From: Bacteroidota bacterium
GTDB lineage: Bacteria; Bacteroidota; Bacteroidia; Chitinophagales; Chitinophagaceae
Assembly: GCA_018267955.1 (NCBI GenBank)
Contig: JAFDXL010000009.1
Location: forward strand, 302,717 to 366,716
Length of the DNA stretch: 64,000 bases
Direction: 5' to 3'
Positions 15,366-24,056 of this stretch are shown here, piece by piece; the stretch's first letter is position 1, and every line of letters starts with the position of its first letter. The notes under the pieces are model-generated. The model searched no databases. It saw only the letters and a program-made list of their open reading frames with translations, and was not told where the DNA came from. The translations under genes were made by a program, and so were the position numbers.

Positions 15366-16310
15366 TTATCTGTATTTATCCAGGTTCATAGTTACGGGTT
15401 CCAAAGCTGCTTCCAGTTGTTGCCTTTTAGGTTCAAATTGCGGAGGAAGCTTTAATGCTTCACCAAGATGCTCAGGGCTTTCATCAATAGCAAAACCCGG
15501 CCCTTCTGTAGCCACCTCAAACAGCACGCCTCCCGGCTCCCTGAAGTATACGGATGTAAAGTAATTCCTGTCCAGTACGGGCGTAGGGTTCAGCATACGT
15601 TGTGCAATCTTCCTTCGTACCAATTCCTGCGATTGCCTGTCGGCCGTCGCAAATGCTATATGGTGAACGGTGCCACTACCTGCAAGGCCCTTCAGGCTGT
15701 CGGGCATACATAATATATCTACATAATTGCCCGGTGCATCTTTGGCTGCATAGCGAAAACGATTTCCTTTTTCTGCTATCAGTTTATGATCCAGTTGTTC
15801 GGTCAGCAATCCTGCCGTGCGCTCGTAACCGTCTTCCCATATCTCTACACTATAAAAACCTTTGATCGCATGCTCCGGAGGTATATGTCCTTTCGTGTAC
15901 CCGGTTCTTGTATCCTTGTCGTTAAATACCAGTTCCAGGCCCAGGCCATCTTCATCTTCAAAATATACTACTGCCTCACCTTCAAATCTTTCCTGCGGTT
16001 GCTTATAGCTAATATTAAACCGGTCTAACCTTTTCAGCCAAAAATCCATAGAAGACATAGCTACAGAAAAGGTGGTAGTATTCAGCATTCCTTTACCATG
16101 CCTTCCGTTTACTAATCCCTTGTAGGGAAAGAATGTAAGCACTGTACCGGGAGTACCTGTAGTATCACCGTAATAAAAATGATATACTTCCGGCGCATCA
16201 AAGTTGACGGTCTTCTTCACCAATCGCAGCCCCAGGATACCTGCATAGAAATCAATATTGTTTTGAGCATTGCTGGTTATTGCCGTTACATGATGAATAC
16301 CTGTGATCAT
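15366..16310 (-). CDS. mhqO: Ring-cleaving dioxygenase, MhqO-like (copy 1)
   Basis: 314 residues with two vicinal-oxygen-chelate repeats. The N-terminal half begins ITGIHHVTAITSNAQNNIDFYAGILGLRLVKKTVNFD and includes a Fe-ligand candidate His in HHVT; the C-terminal half has GTVHHIAF and EPGGVLFEVATEGPGF, the usual 2-His/1-Glu positions. The family opens hydroquinone or catechol rings and contributes to quinone resistance. A second copy lies 70 bases upstream in the same operon, clearly related but diverged. Confidence 0.88.
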   Translation of the reverse strand: MITGIHHVTAITSNAQNNIDFYAGILGLRLVKKTVNFDAPEVYHFYYGDTTGTPGTVLTFFPYKGLVNGRHGKGMLNTTTFSVAMSSMDFWLKRLDRFNISYKQPQERFEGEAVVYFEDEDGLGLELVFNDKDTRTGYTKGHIPPEHAIKGFYSVEIWEDGYERTAGLLTEQLDHKLIAEKGNRFRYAAKDAPGNYVDILCMPDSLKGLAGSGTVHHIAFATADRQSQELVRRKIAQRMLNPTPVLDRNYFTSVYFREPGGVLFEVATEGPGFAIDESPEHLGEALKLPPQFEPKRQQLEAALEPVTMNLDKYR

Positions 16311-16380
16311 AAAAATCTCCTTAAAATAAAAATGAGGTAATGGTTGGGCATATTGTGTATACCCAACCTTATTTGTTTGT

Positions 16381-17322
16381 TTAGTTCTGTTTTAATTCGG
16401 GTAATACTTCTTCTATTCTTTTTCGCATTGCCTCGTATTGAGCAGGCAGCATCAGGTGGGTACCCAATTCTTCGAGCGTTTCGTCTGTTACAAATCCCGG
16501 GTTCTCAGATGCCAGCTCAAACAAAACACCACCCGGTTCGCGGAAGTATAATGAATAAAAATAGTTACGGTCTATCTTCTCGGTTATGTGCAATCCTGCC
16601 GCCACCACTTTCTTACGAAAGTCCATTAATACCGTATCGTCTTTAACTCTGAATGCCACATGGTGATTGGTACCGCCTGCATTGATGCCATGTTGCCCGT
16701 TTGGTGCTTCGATGATATCTACAATATTAGCAGTGTCAATAGCATCTGTAGCAAAACGAAGCATATTACCTTCCTGCGCTGTTTGCTGATAACCGAAGAT
16801 GTCTGTTAATACTTTTGCGGTTGCCTTGCTGTCTTTAAGCATCAGCGTTACGCTGTGGAAACCTTTTATTGCAACCTCTTCCTTTATATCATTGGTAACC
16901 CATGGTTTTCTTTCATCAGCCTTGGCTGATGCCACCAGGTTCAATATCAGCCCATCAGTATCTTCCAGCTGTATGTATTGCTCACCAAACCGCTCACTGA
17001 TTGGTGTATGCCTGATATTTAATGCATCCAACCTTTTTACCCAGAAGTCCAGGCTGCCTGCCGGAACAGAATACCCAATTTCGGTAGCCATTCCTGTGCC
17101 TATGCGTCCTTTTTGTATTCCTTCCCACGGAAAGAAGGTCAGGATGGAACCAGGTGTACCTATGGTATCTCCATAATAAAAATGGTAGGTACCCGGATCA
17201 TCAAAGTTTACTGTTTTCTTTACCAGCCTTAGCCCCAGCACTTTACTATAGAAATCATAGTTTTTCTGTGCATCGCCGGCGATGGCGGTTATATGGTGAA
17301 GGCCTAAAATCCTGTTATTCAT
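16381..17322 (-). CDS. mhqO: Ring-cleaving dioxygenase, MhqO-like (copy 2)
   Basis: 313 residues, the paralogue of the next gene downstream. It shares LGLHHITAIAGDAQKNYDFYSKVLGLRLVKKTVNFDDPGTYHFYYGDT and NHHVAF, and EPGGVLFELASENPGFVTDE, so both metal-binding VOC halves look intact. The two copies differ mainly in the middle and could cleave different quinols. It lies 14 bases after the YceI gene. Tandem copies of this enzyme are seen in other Bacteroidota; the pair here probably arose by duplication within the operon. Confidence 0.88.
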   Translation of the reverse strand: MNNRILGLHHITAIAGDAQKNYDFYSKVLGLRLVKKTVNFDDPGTYHFYYGDTIGTPGSILTFFPWEGIQKGRIGTGMATEIGYSVPAGSLDFWVKRLDALNIRHTPISERFGEQYIQLEDTDGLILNLVASAKADERKPWVTNDIKEEVAIKGFHSVTLMLKDSKATAKVLTDIFGYQQTAQEGNMLRFATDAIDTANIVDIIEAPNGQHGINAGGTNHHVAFRVKDDTVLMDFRKKVVAAGLHITEKIDRNYFYSLYFREPGGVLFELASENPGFVTDETLEELGTHLMLPAQYEAMRKRIEEVLPELKQN

Positions 17323-17336
17323 AATTACTCCTTTTT

Positions 17337-17897
17337 TTATGCTGCTGCTGATTCAGATGCAACCTGTTCAGCTTGTTTTACTAATTGAACTTCTGCTTGA
17401 ATTTTTATTTCGTCGCTTACCACTACTTGTCCTGCTTCTGTTACTGCGTTCCAGGTAAGTCCAAAATCTTTACGGCTGATCTTGCCATTAACGGTAAATC
17501 CTGCTTTTGTTTGTCCGTACGGATCAACAACGATACCTCCCACCTCTACATTTAATGTTACGGGGCGGGTAACACCTTTTATGGTCAGTTGGCCATGCAA
17601 TTTGGCTTCGTCACCGTTGCCTTCAAATTTTGTACCTGCAAAATGTAATTGGCTGTGATTATCCGCGTCAAAAAAATCGGCTGATTTCAGGTGTGCATCA
17701 CGCTGCGCATTGTTGGTATCAAGCGAGTGAATATCGGCGCTGAATTCAATTTTACTTGCTGTAGCAAAATCATCGCTTTCAGTTTCTACCTGCAGGTCAA
17801 AGTTCCTGAAGTGTCCGGTCACTGTAGTGATCATTAAGTGTTTCACTTTGAACTGAAGTTCTGAGTGTGCTGCATCTATTTTCCATTGCTTTTTCAT
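17337..17897 (-). CDS. YceI family protein (no signal peptide)
   Basis: 186 residues of the YceI lipocalin-like fold: KQWKIDAAHSELQFKVKHLMITTVTGHFRNFD at the start, RDAHLKSADFFDADNHSQLHFAGTKF in the middle, and LTIKGVTRPVTLNVEVGG, all family signatures. The fold binds long isoprenoid or quinone-like molecules in a tunnel. It has no signal peptide, so it is probably cytoplasmic. It is the first gene of the operon with the two ring-cleaving dioxygenases, which fits a role in binding quinones or polyprenoids. An FNR-type box lies about 83 bases upstream. Confidence 0.9.
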   Translation of the reverse strand: MKKQWKIDAAHSELQFKVKHLMITTVTGHFRNFDLQVETESDDFATASKIEFSADIHSLDTNNAQRDAHLKSADFFDADNHSQLHFAGTKFEGNGDEAKLHGQLTIKGVTRPVTLNVEVGGIVVDPYGQTKAGFTVNGKISRKDFGLTWNAVTEAGQVVVSDEIKIQAEVQLVKQAEQVASESAAA

Positions 17898-17979
17898 AAC
17901 TGTTTTGTTTTTGTTTTTTGTAATACAAAACTACTATGATGCACAGGGCAGCTCCATTGCTCTATGATAATAAATAACT

Positions 17980-17993
17980 GTGATCTATATCAA
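17980..17993. promoter_or_regulatory. FNR-type binding site GTGATCTATATCAA upstream of the YceI operon
   Basis: On the minus strand it reads TTGAT-ATAG-ATCAC, nine of ten matches to TTGAT-N4-ATCAA. It begins directly after the stop codon of the Crp/Fnr gene and lies about 83 bases before the YceI start. The adjacent regulator has the matching E-xx-SR recognition helix. Confidence 0.65.
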
Positions 17994-18575
17994 TTATTTT
18001 TTCTCAGATAACTGCTTGCGTATGCGGCTAAGCGTTTCCCTGGTAATACCAAGGTACGATGCTATCATATGTTGGGGAACACGCTGCATACAATCAGGAT
18101 AGGTTTGTGTGTATTTCAGGTACTTTTCTTCAGCAGTTTCCGAAAGCGAGCCCATGAGCCTTCTTTGGGTAGCTACAAGATTATTCTGTAACAATACACG
18201 GAAATAGCGTTCGAATTTGGGAACGTTTTGCAAAAGCATATCCCATGACGATTTGTTGATGAGCAATACTTCAGAATCTTCCAGGGCTTCTATATTAAAA
18301 GATGAAGGTTCATCTGTAAAAAAGCTGTACAGATCGGCAACCCACCATCCCTCCGGTGCAAATTGCAGGATATGCTCTACTCCTTTATCATCTATTTTAT
18401 ATGATCGCAGCAAGCCTTTTTCTACAAATGCCTGGTATTTGCCTACATCGCCTTCTTGCAGCAAGTATTGACGTTTACGCAACTTGCGTGGTGTAAAAGC
18501 AGTACGGCAATAGTTAAACTCCTCGTCGGTTAATGAAATGATCTCGTTTATCTTCTTATGTAATAGCTCAAACAT
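17994..18575 (-). CDS. Crp/Fnr family transcriptional regulator
   Basis: 193 residues: cNMP-binding-like beta-roll (about 25-120, QYLLQEGDVGKYQAFVEKGLLRSYKIDDKGVEHILQFAPEGWWVADLYSF) and winged helix with HMIASYLGITRETLSRIRKQ. Glu180, Ser183 and Arg184 form the E-xx-SR pattern that reads TTGAT. No iron-sulphur cysteine set is present. It lies upstream of the YceI-dioxygenase-esterase operon on the same strand and is probably its regulator, sensing perhaps a quinone or redox signal (inference). It is a relative, not a close copy, of the regulator at 725-1297. Confidence 0.9.
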   Translation of the reverse strand: MFELLHKKINEIISLTDEEFNYCRTAFTPRKLRKRQYLLQEGDVGKYQAFVEKGLLRSYKIDDKGVEHILQFAPEGWWVADLYSFFTDEPSSFNIEALEDSEVLLINKSSWDMLLQNVPKFERYFRVLLQNNLVATQRRLMGSLSETAEEKYLKYTQTYPDCMQRVPQHMIASYLGITRETLSRIRKQLSEKK

Positions 18576-18725
18576 AAATGCTGTACTGTATGGTTTAAAG
18601 ATACTACCTAAATGTTTTATTCATACGGTCGCTTCACCATTCCTGACATCAATCAGTTAGCCTATGTTCTATTATCATTTTTTCTAAGATCGCAAAATGG
18701 TCATTTTGTAGTAAAACTAGGACCA

Positions 18726-19319
18726 ATGAAAACAGACAACTCCGTATTAATGGAAATGGCCCGTCAATCCCTGCGGGGAAAATGGGCATTAGCTATAGGC
18801 ACCTTTCTTGTTTACAGCATCATTATGGGGTCATTTGGCGCGCTGCAAAGGGCGGGCATTGTAGCCTTGCTGGTAGCCGGGCCTATGATGCTGGGCGCCG
18901 CAGGTTTTTCATTGACACTATCAAGAGGCGGCGAGGCCAGGCTCGAACAAATATTTGATGGCTTTCGTACGTATGCAACGGCTTTGGCAACCCATTTACT
19001 GATGGTCCTGTATATTATTCTTTGGTCTTTATTGCTGATCGTACCCGGCATTATCGCTGCGCTCTCCTATTCTATGGTCTTTTATATCCTTGTTGATGAG
19101 CCAACCCTGGCTCCGCAGCAGGTTTTAAATAAAAGCAAGGTGATGATGTATGGCTACAAATGGAAGTTGTTTGCGCTCTTCATGTGGTTCCTGTTGCTGG
19201 CTTTGTTATGCATCCTTACCCTCGGCATTGGATTTCTTTGGCTGATACCTTACATACACATCACAGTGGCCAAATTCTATGATGATCTAAAAACCAGCAA
19301 TGTGGCGAGCAATCTATAA
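18726..19319 (+). CDS. DUF975-like integral membrane protein
   Basis: 197 residues from the ATG at 18726 (MKTDNSVLMEMARQSLRGKWALAIG); a longer frame begins at 18612, but its 38 extra residues are not family-like and the region resembles a promoter. About five membrane helices. LIVPGIIAALSYSMVFYILVDEPTLAPQQVLNKSKVMMYGYKWKLF and LTLGIGFLWLIPYIHITVAKFYDDL are the DUF975 signature. Function unknown. It is transcribed divergently from the Crp/Fnr gene and 35 bases ahead of the flavodoxin gene. Confidence 0.8.
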   Translation: MKTDNSVLMEMARQSLRGKWALAIGTFLVYSIIMGSFGALQRAGIVALLVAGPMMLGAAGFSLTLSRGGEARLEQIFDGFRTYATALATHLLMVLYIILWSLLLIVPGIIAALSYSMVFYILVDEPTLAPQQVLNKSKVMMYGYKWKLFALFMWFLLLALLCILTLGIGFLWLIPYIHITVAKFYDDLKTSNVASNL

Positions 19320-19354
19320 ATGAATAAATCTCTTCAAATACAAAAAACAGTTTT

Positions 19355-19813
19355 ATGGCTCTGATTATATATGACTCGGCTTACGGCAATACAAAAAGGA
19401 TTGCAGAGGCAATTACGGAAACCATTGGCGCCAGCGCTCGCTGTATTCTTATCGACGATATAGAAAAAGTAAATTTAAATGATGATCTCCTGATCGTTGG
19501 TTGCCCTATCAATGCCTGGCATCCCACACCTAAGATCGTCGAATTTTTAAAAAGCCTTTCTCCCTCGCAGCTATCTGGTGTCAGTGCAGCAAGTTTTGAT
19601 ACGCGTATCGATTCAATCTTTAGCGGCAACGCGGCACGAAGAATAGCTTCGGGGCTAAAAAAGGCCGGTGCCATTATGGTTGCAGCGCCGCAGGCATTTT
19701 ATGTGAAGGCTACTGCAGGCCCGTTAGCAGACGGAGAAATAGAGAAAGCAAAAGAATGGGCGCGATCTTTAATGAAAGTAATGCACAATACACACGCTGT
19801 GCTCGCGGGCTAA
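19355..19813 (+). CDS. Flavodoxin-like protein
   Basis: 152 residues starting ALIIYDSAYGNTKRIAEAITETIG, the phosphate-binding loop of FMN flavodoxins (T/S-x-T-G-N-T class, here DSAYGNT). The core beta strands DDLLIVGCPINAWHPTPKIVEFL and GVSAASFDTRI follow the fold; a Trp/Tyr pair that stacks on the flavin is less clear. It probably carries FMN in electron transfer. It may form an operon with the DUF975-like gene upstream and the DUF4268 gene 35 bases downstream. Confidence 0.82.
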   Translation: MALIIYDSAYGNTKRIAEAITETIGASARCILIDDIEKVNLNDDLLIVGCPINAWHPTPKIVEFLKSLSPSQLSGVSAASFDTRIDSIFSGNAARRIASGLKKAGAIMVAAPQAFYVKATAGPLADGEIEKAKEWARSLMKVMHNTHAVLAG

Positions 19814-19847
19814 TTATATTAATGCCGAGTAGTAACTTAGCCGGATC

Positions 19848-20306
19848 ATGTACACCAAACAGGAAACATCGCGGCAGAAGCAGGCATTTTGGACCACCTT
19901 TGGTAAATATATGCAGCCTATACTTTCTGCAGATGGCATGGAGATAAACTGGGTGAATTACAAAACAGGCATACCTGGCTTGTACTTCCGCATGGATGCT
20001 GACACAAAGGAGGCTAGTATTACTATTGAGCTATCGCAGAACGACATCAACATACAACGATTGTACTATGACGAATTCCTGCAGCGAAAGAATATATTGC
20101 ACGAAATATTGGGCGAAGAATGGGACTGGCAATTATTGCAGCCCAATGAATATGGGAGTATTGTAAGTACCATCAGTAAAAAGATCACCAATGTCAATAT
20201 TCACCGGATGGAAGACTGGTCCACGATCATTTCTTTCTTAAAACCCAGGATAATAGCACTGGATGAATTTTGGAGCATAGCCAATATCCAAAGGATCTGG
20301 GGCTAG
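19848..20306 (+). CDS. DUF4268 domain protein
   Basis: 152 residues matching DUF4268: RQKQAFWTTFGKYMQPILSADGMEINWVNYKTGIPGLYFRMDAD near the start, ASITIELSQNDINIQRLYYDEFLQRKNILHEILGEEWDW in the middle, and ISFLKPRIIALDEFWSIA at the end. DUF4268 is sometimes found as the C-terminal part of nuclease-like proteins; here it stands alone. Function unknown. It ends 8 bases from the convergent dusB gene with no obvious hairpin between them. Confidence 0.8.
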   Translation: MYTKQETSRQKQAFWTTFGKYMQPILSADGMEINWVNYKTGIPGLYFRMDADTKEASITIELSQNDINIQRLYYDEFLQRKNILHEILGEEWDWQLLQPNEYGSIVSTISKKITNVNIHRMEDWSTIISFLKPRIIALDEFWSIANIQRIWG

Positions 20307-20313
20307 CCGGTTA

Positions 20314-21312
20314 TTAGGCTATCATCAGCTCAGGATTGCTGTACCGCTGCCTTATTTCTTCAAATATCTCAGTAATCGCGGTAACGTTATCAGCAGTTAC
20401 CAGTTTCATGCGGTACTCTTTAATATGAGACAGGCCTTTGAGGTAATTGCCATAATGCATACGCATTTCCAGTATGCCCAGCTTCTCACCTTTCCATTTG
20501 ATGCTGCCGTTCAGGTGCTTCATGCAGGCGTCTATACGCTCGTCTATTGTGGGTGGTGCCAGCTGCTCCCCTGTTGCCAGGTAATGTTTTATCTCTCTGA
20601 ATATCCATGGGTAGCCAATCGCTGCGCGGCCTATCATCACACCGTCAACACCATACCTGTTCTTATACTCCAGAGCTTTGGCTCCGCTGTCAATATCACC
20701 ATTGCCGAATATTGGTATATGTATACGCGGGTTTTCTTTCACTTTTCCTATCAGGGTCCAGTCAGCTTCTCCTTTATACATCTGTACGCGGGTGCGTCCA
20801 TGTATGCTTAATGCCTGTATGCCTACATCCTGCAGGCGTTCGGCCACTTCTTCTATATTGCGGTTGTCATGATCCCAGCCAAGGCGTGTCTTTACGGTCA
20901 CTGGTAGTTTGGTAGCATTTACCACCGCTTTGGTAAGACGCACCATCAGGTCTATATCTTTTAATACAGCAGCGCCTGCACCCTTGCACACTACCTTCTT
21001 TACCGGGCAGCCGAAGTTAATATCTACAAGATCTGGGTTGGTAGTATCCACTATTTTAGCAGCCAGCGACATTGCCTCCTCATCACCACCAAATATCTGG
21101 ATGCCAACCGGGCGTTCATAATCGAAAATATCCAGCTTCTGACGGCTTTTGATTGCATCCCGTATTAATCCCTCGCTGGAAATGAACTCGGTGTACATCA
21201 GGTCGGCGCCATATTCTTTACACACTGCCCTGAATGGCGGATCACTTACGTCCTCCATTGGGGCGAGTAACAGGGGGAAATTCCCCAATTCTATGTTGCC
21301 GATCTTCACCAT
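20314..21312 (-). CDS. dusB: tRNA-dihydrouridine synthase, DusB family
   Basis: 332 residues of an FMN-dependent TIM barrel. LLLAPMEDVSDPPFRAVCKEYGADLMYTEFISSEGL opens the barrel; NFGCPVKKVVCKGAGAA contains the active-site cysteine (GCPVKKVVCKGAG); HGRTRVQMYKGEADW and GNGDIDSGAKA and GVMIGRAAIGYPWIF bind FMN and phosphate. It reduces uridine in the D-loop of tRNA. NFGCPVKKV and length match DusB rather than DusA or DusC. Confidence 0.94.
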   Translation of the reverse strand: MVKIGNIELGNFPLLLAPMEDVSDPPFRAVCKEYGADLMYTEFISSEGLIRDAIKSRQKLDIFDYERPVGIQIFGGDEEAMSLAAKIVDTTNPDLVDINFGCPVKKVVCKGAGAAVLKDIDLMVRLTKAVVNATKLPVTVKTRLGWDHDNRNIEEVAERLQDVGIQALSIHGRTRVQMYKGEADWTLIGKVKENPRIHIPIFGNGDIDSGAKALEYKNRYGVDGVMIGRAAIGYPWIFREIKHYLATGEQLAPPTIDERIDACMKHLNGSIKWKGEKLGILEMRMHYGNYLKGLSHIKEYRMKLVTADNVTAITEIFEEIRQRYSNPELMIA

Positions 21313-21449
21313 AACAAATGAGGCGCAAAGTTACTGCATTTACACGTTTTTAAGGCTAAACCGTTCATTCACATTAAAAAAATGTAAAAAACGGTAGTTA
21401 ATATCTGTGCAGGCACAAAAATTATTAGCTGTAGGGAAAAGTCAGTACT

Positions 21450-21671
21450 ATGGAAAATACAACATACCAACCAAGTAACAGTATATACGGTTTTGTGCTG
21501 TTATCAATTATATCAGCAATAGCAGCTATTTACTATGCAGTGAATGTTTCTTTTAATTCCAACGGTTTTAAGCCTGCTAACTGGATAGTCCTTAGCTTAT
21601 TGGTTTCAACCTCGGTGTTGTTCATTGCTATTGCAATACGCAGAGATACACGTACGGCAGACGGATTTTGA
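21450..21671 (+). CDS. Small two-helix membrane protein, 73 aa
   Basis: I do not recognise this protein. Two hydrophobic segments (about 13-32 and 45-62) with a short polar loop (NVSFNSNGFKPAN) and a charged C-terminal tail (RRDTRTADGF), so it is probably a small inner-membrane hairpin. It stands between dusB and a 57-residue basic protein and has an ATG start. No Shine-Dalgarno sequence is needed in this phylum to accept it, but family evidence is lacking. Confidence 0.55.
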   Translation: MENTTYQPSNSIYGFVLLSIISAIAAIYYAVNVSFNSNGFKPANWIVLSLLVSTSVLFIAIAIRRDTRTADGF

Positions 21672-21757
21672 TGTTTGGTAGAAAAAAACCGGTAAACTAT
21701 TGACATTTCAATTGTTAACTCCTAAATTTAAGAAACTAACAATTCAACTGCCAGCTT

Positions 21758-21931
21758 ATGAATTACAGAACAGTCAACTATTTCAACAGGAAGAAGGCAT
21801 TATCAAACCTGCCTAAGGCAACTGATCTTAAAACGATCCTTAAAACAGGGTTCTTTGCCTCCGGTAACTTAATGGTAAAAAGAGATATTTTAAAGATATA
21901 TACAGAATTGAGCCGCGCTAAGGCGTCTTAG
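21758..21931 (+). CDS. Small basic protein, 57 aa
   Basis: A short open frame MNYRTVNYFNRKKALSNLPK... ending LSRAKAS. It is basic and helical-looking with no membrane segment or signal peptide. Support for being a real gene: an ATG start, an unbroken frame in an otherwise empty gap, and a strong terminator that begins 24 bases after its stop codon. Function unknown. Alternatively the transcript that ends here might be a small RNA rather than a message. Confidence 0.5.
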   Translation: MNYRTVNYFNRKKALSNLPKATDLKTILKTGFFASGNLMVKRDILKIYTELSRAKAS

Positions 21932-21954
21932 TTCTCAGAATGATATTCTATACT

Positions 21955-21982
21955 TCCCGCTACAGTCAGCGGGATTTTTTTT
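21955..21982 (+). terminator. Terminator after the 57-aa gene
   Basis: TCCCGCT-ACAGTC-AGCGGGA hairpin followed by eight T residues (21975-21982), one of the strongest terminators in the window. Confidence 0.88.
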
Positions 21983-22058
21983 GCCGTTATAAAAATCACC
22001 GCTACAAGCGAACAATACATAACGCCGGCACGTTATATGGTATATCATAATTATGCGC

Positions 22059-22066
22059 TAACTTTG
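22059..22066 (+). promoter_or_regulatory. Candidate -7 box (TAACTTTG) for kup
   Basis: Exact TANNTTTG match 32 bases before the kup start codon. No -33 TTG at usual spacing. Confidence 0.45.
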
Positions 22067-22097
22067 CGCGCTGTATCTAAAATAACCGCTTGCAACT

Positions 22098-24056
22098 GTG
22101 GGCAAAAATCAAAATAAAGCATCCCTTGCGGGTTTGCTGATCGCTTTAGGCATTATTTACGGTGATATCGGTACTTCCCCGCTCTACGTATTCAATGAAA
22201 TTTGTAACGGACGCCCAATCAGCGAGTTACTTATCATAGGTGGCCTGTCTTGTATCATCTGGACCCTTACCCTGCAAACCACAGTTAAATATGTGCTTCT
22301 TACTCTAAAAGCGGATAATAAAGGTGAAGGTGGTATCTTTTCTTTATTTGCCCTGGTACGCCGCCATGGTAAATGGACCGTATTCCCCGCCATGATAGGT
22401 GGTGCGGCCCTGCTGGCCGATGGTATGATCACCCCACCCATCTCTGTGGCTTCTGCCGTAGAGGGGCTTCAGAATATACCTTCTATGGGCCATATTACCA
22501 CATGGACGCTGGTAAACATTATTATGGCCATCCTTACGGCGCTATTCTTCTTTCAGCAATTTGGTACGGCAAGTATTGGCAAGTTATTTGGGCCTATCAT
22601 GCTGATATGGTTCCTGATGCTGGGCACCCTTGGCCTCTATCATATCAATGATGAATGGAGCATTTTTAAGGCATTCAACCCTATGTATGCCATCAAATTA
22701 TTGACTCAATACCCTAAAGGGTTCTGGATATTAGGTGCCGTATTCCTGTGTACTACAGGTGCGGAGGCGCTTTATTCAGATCTTGGCCACTGCGGCCGCG
22801 GCAATATCAGGGTATCCTGGATATTTGTAAAAAGCTGCCTCATACTTAATTACCTGGGGCAAGGGGCATACCTGCTGAACCATAAGGGCAAGATATGGGA
22901 CGCTACTGCCGCTAACCCATTCTATGAATTAATGCCCGAATGGTTCCTGATCATAGGTATCTCTATCGCCACTATGGCTGCTATTATCGCCAGCCAGGCG
23001 TTGATATCGGGTTCCTTTACACTTATCAGTGAGGCCATAAAACTGAACCTGTGGCCTAAAATGAAGATCAATTACCCGTCCAACGAGCGTGGCCAATTAT
23101 TCATTCCGGGTATCAATTTTGTCCTCTTTGCGGGTTGCACAGCGGTTGTTTTCATCTTCCAGAAGTCATCTAATATGGGTGCGGCGTACGGCCTGGCCAT
23201 TACTTTGTGTATGATCATGACTTCCTGCCTGTTTAGTTATTATATGTTCATCAGGCGGGTACCAATAGCCTGGATAGCAACTTATCTTATAGTTTTCCTT
23301 ACCATAGAATTCTCATTCCTTGTTGCCAACCTCGAGAAATTCCCGCACGGTGGTTATGTAGCGTTGATCGTTGCAGGTATCCTGTTTATGGTGATGATCG
23401 TATGGTTCCGTGCACGCAAGATCAAAAACAGGTACGTGGAATTCGTCCGGCTGGAGGATTATGTCCCTATCATGCAGGAATTGAGTAATGATAAGAGCAT
23501 TCCTAAATATGCAACGCACCTGGTATATCTTACCAGTGCCAATAATCCTAAGGAAATAGAGCATAAGATCATATTTTCTATCCTCTATCGCAAGCCCAAA
23601 CGTGCAGATATCTATTGGTTTGTACACGTAGATGTATTGGATGATCCGTATACTATGGAGTATTCCGTGCAAACGATCGTTCCTAACGAGATCATCCGTA
23701 TCGAGTTCCGCTTAGGTTTCCGGGTAGAACATCGCATACAGCTCATGTTCCGCAAGGTGGTGGAAGAAATGGTGCTAAACAAAGAGGTAAACGTTGTGAG
23801 CCGCTACGAATCTCTTAGCAAGAATAATGTAAAAGGAGACTTCCGCTTCATCGTAATGGAAAAATTCCTGTCTCGGGATAATGAACTGCCTCTATGGGAT
23901 AGAATGCTGATGCGTGGCTACTTCCTGCTGAAAAAGGTAAGCCTTTCAGAAGAACGTGGCTTCGGGCTCGACTCATCAGACGTAACCTTAGAAAAATACC
24001 CGATAGTTGTTACCAACGTATCGGATATTAATCTAAAACGCATCGACGGGGATTAA
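22098..24056 (+). CDS. kup: KUP family potassium uptake transporter
   Basis: 652 residues with about twelve membrane helices and a C-terminal cytoplasmic domain (about 450-652). The first helix contains the K+-binding signature GIIYGDIGTSPLYVFNEI; GGIFSLFALVRR and GGAALLADGMITPPISVASAVEGL follow. KUP proteins import potassium, probably with protons, in the inner membrane. Translation seems to begin at GTG (22098) because that gives the standard N terminus. The stop codon overlaps that of the convergent nuclease gene within the tetranucleotide TTAA. Confidence 0.95.
   Translation: MGKNQNKASLAGLLIALGIIYGDIGTSPLYVFNEICNGRPISELLIIGGLSCIIWTLTLQTTVKYVLLTLKADNKGEGGIFSLFALVRRHGKWTVFPAMIGGAALLADGMITPPISVASAVEGLQNIPSMGHITTWTLVNIIMAILTALFFFQQFGTASIGKLFGPIMLIWFLMLGTLGLYHINDEWSIFKAFNPMYAIKLLTQYPKGFWILGAVFLCTTGAEALYSDLGHCGRGNIRVSWIFVKSCLILNYLGQGAYLLNHKGKIWDATAANPFYELMPEWFLIIGISIATMAAIIASQALISGSFTLISEAIKLNLWPKMKINYPSNERGQLFIPGINFVLFAGCTAVVFIFQKSSNMGAAYGLAITLCMIMTSCLFSYYMFIRRVPIAWIATYLIVFLTIEFSFLVANLEKFPHGGYVALIVAGILFMVMIVWFRARKIKNRYVEFVRLEDYVPIMQELSNDKSIPKYATHLVYLTSANNPKEIEHKIIFSILYRKPKRADIYWFVHVDVLDDPYTMEYSVQTIVPNEIIRIEFRLGFRVEHRIQLMFRKVVEEMVLNKEVNVVSRYESLSKNNVKGDFRFIVMEKFLSRDNELPLWDRMLMRGYFLLKKVSLSEERGFGLDSSDVTLEKYPIVVTNVSDINLKRIDGD

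Noticed and set aside
18612..18725. 38-residue extension of the DUF975-like protein
   Set aside because: The extra residues do not resemble the family, whereas MKTDNS at 18726 does.
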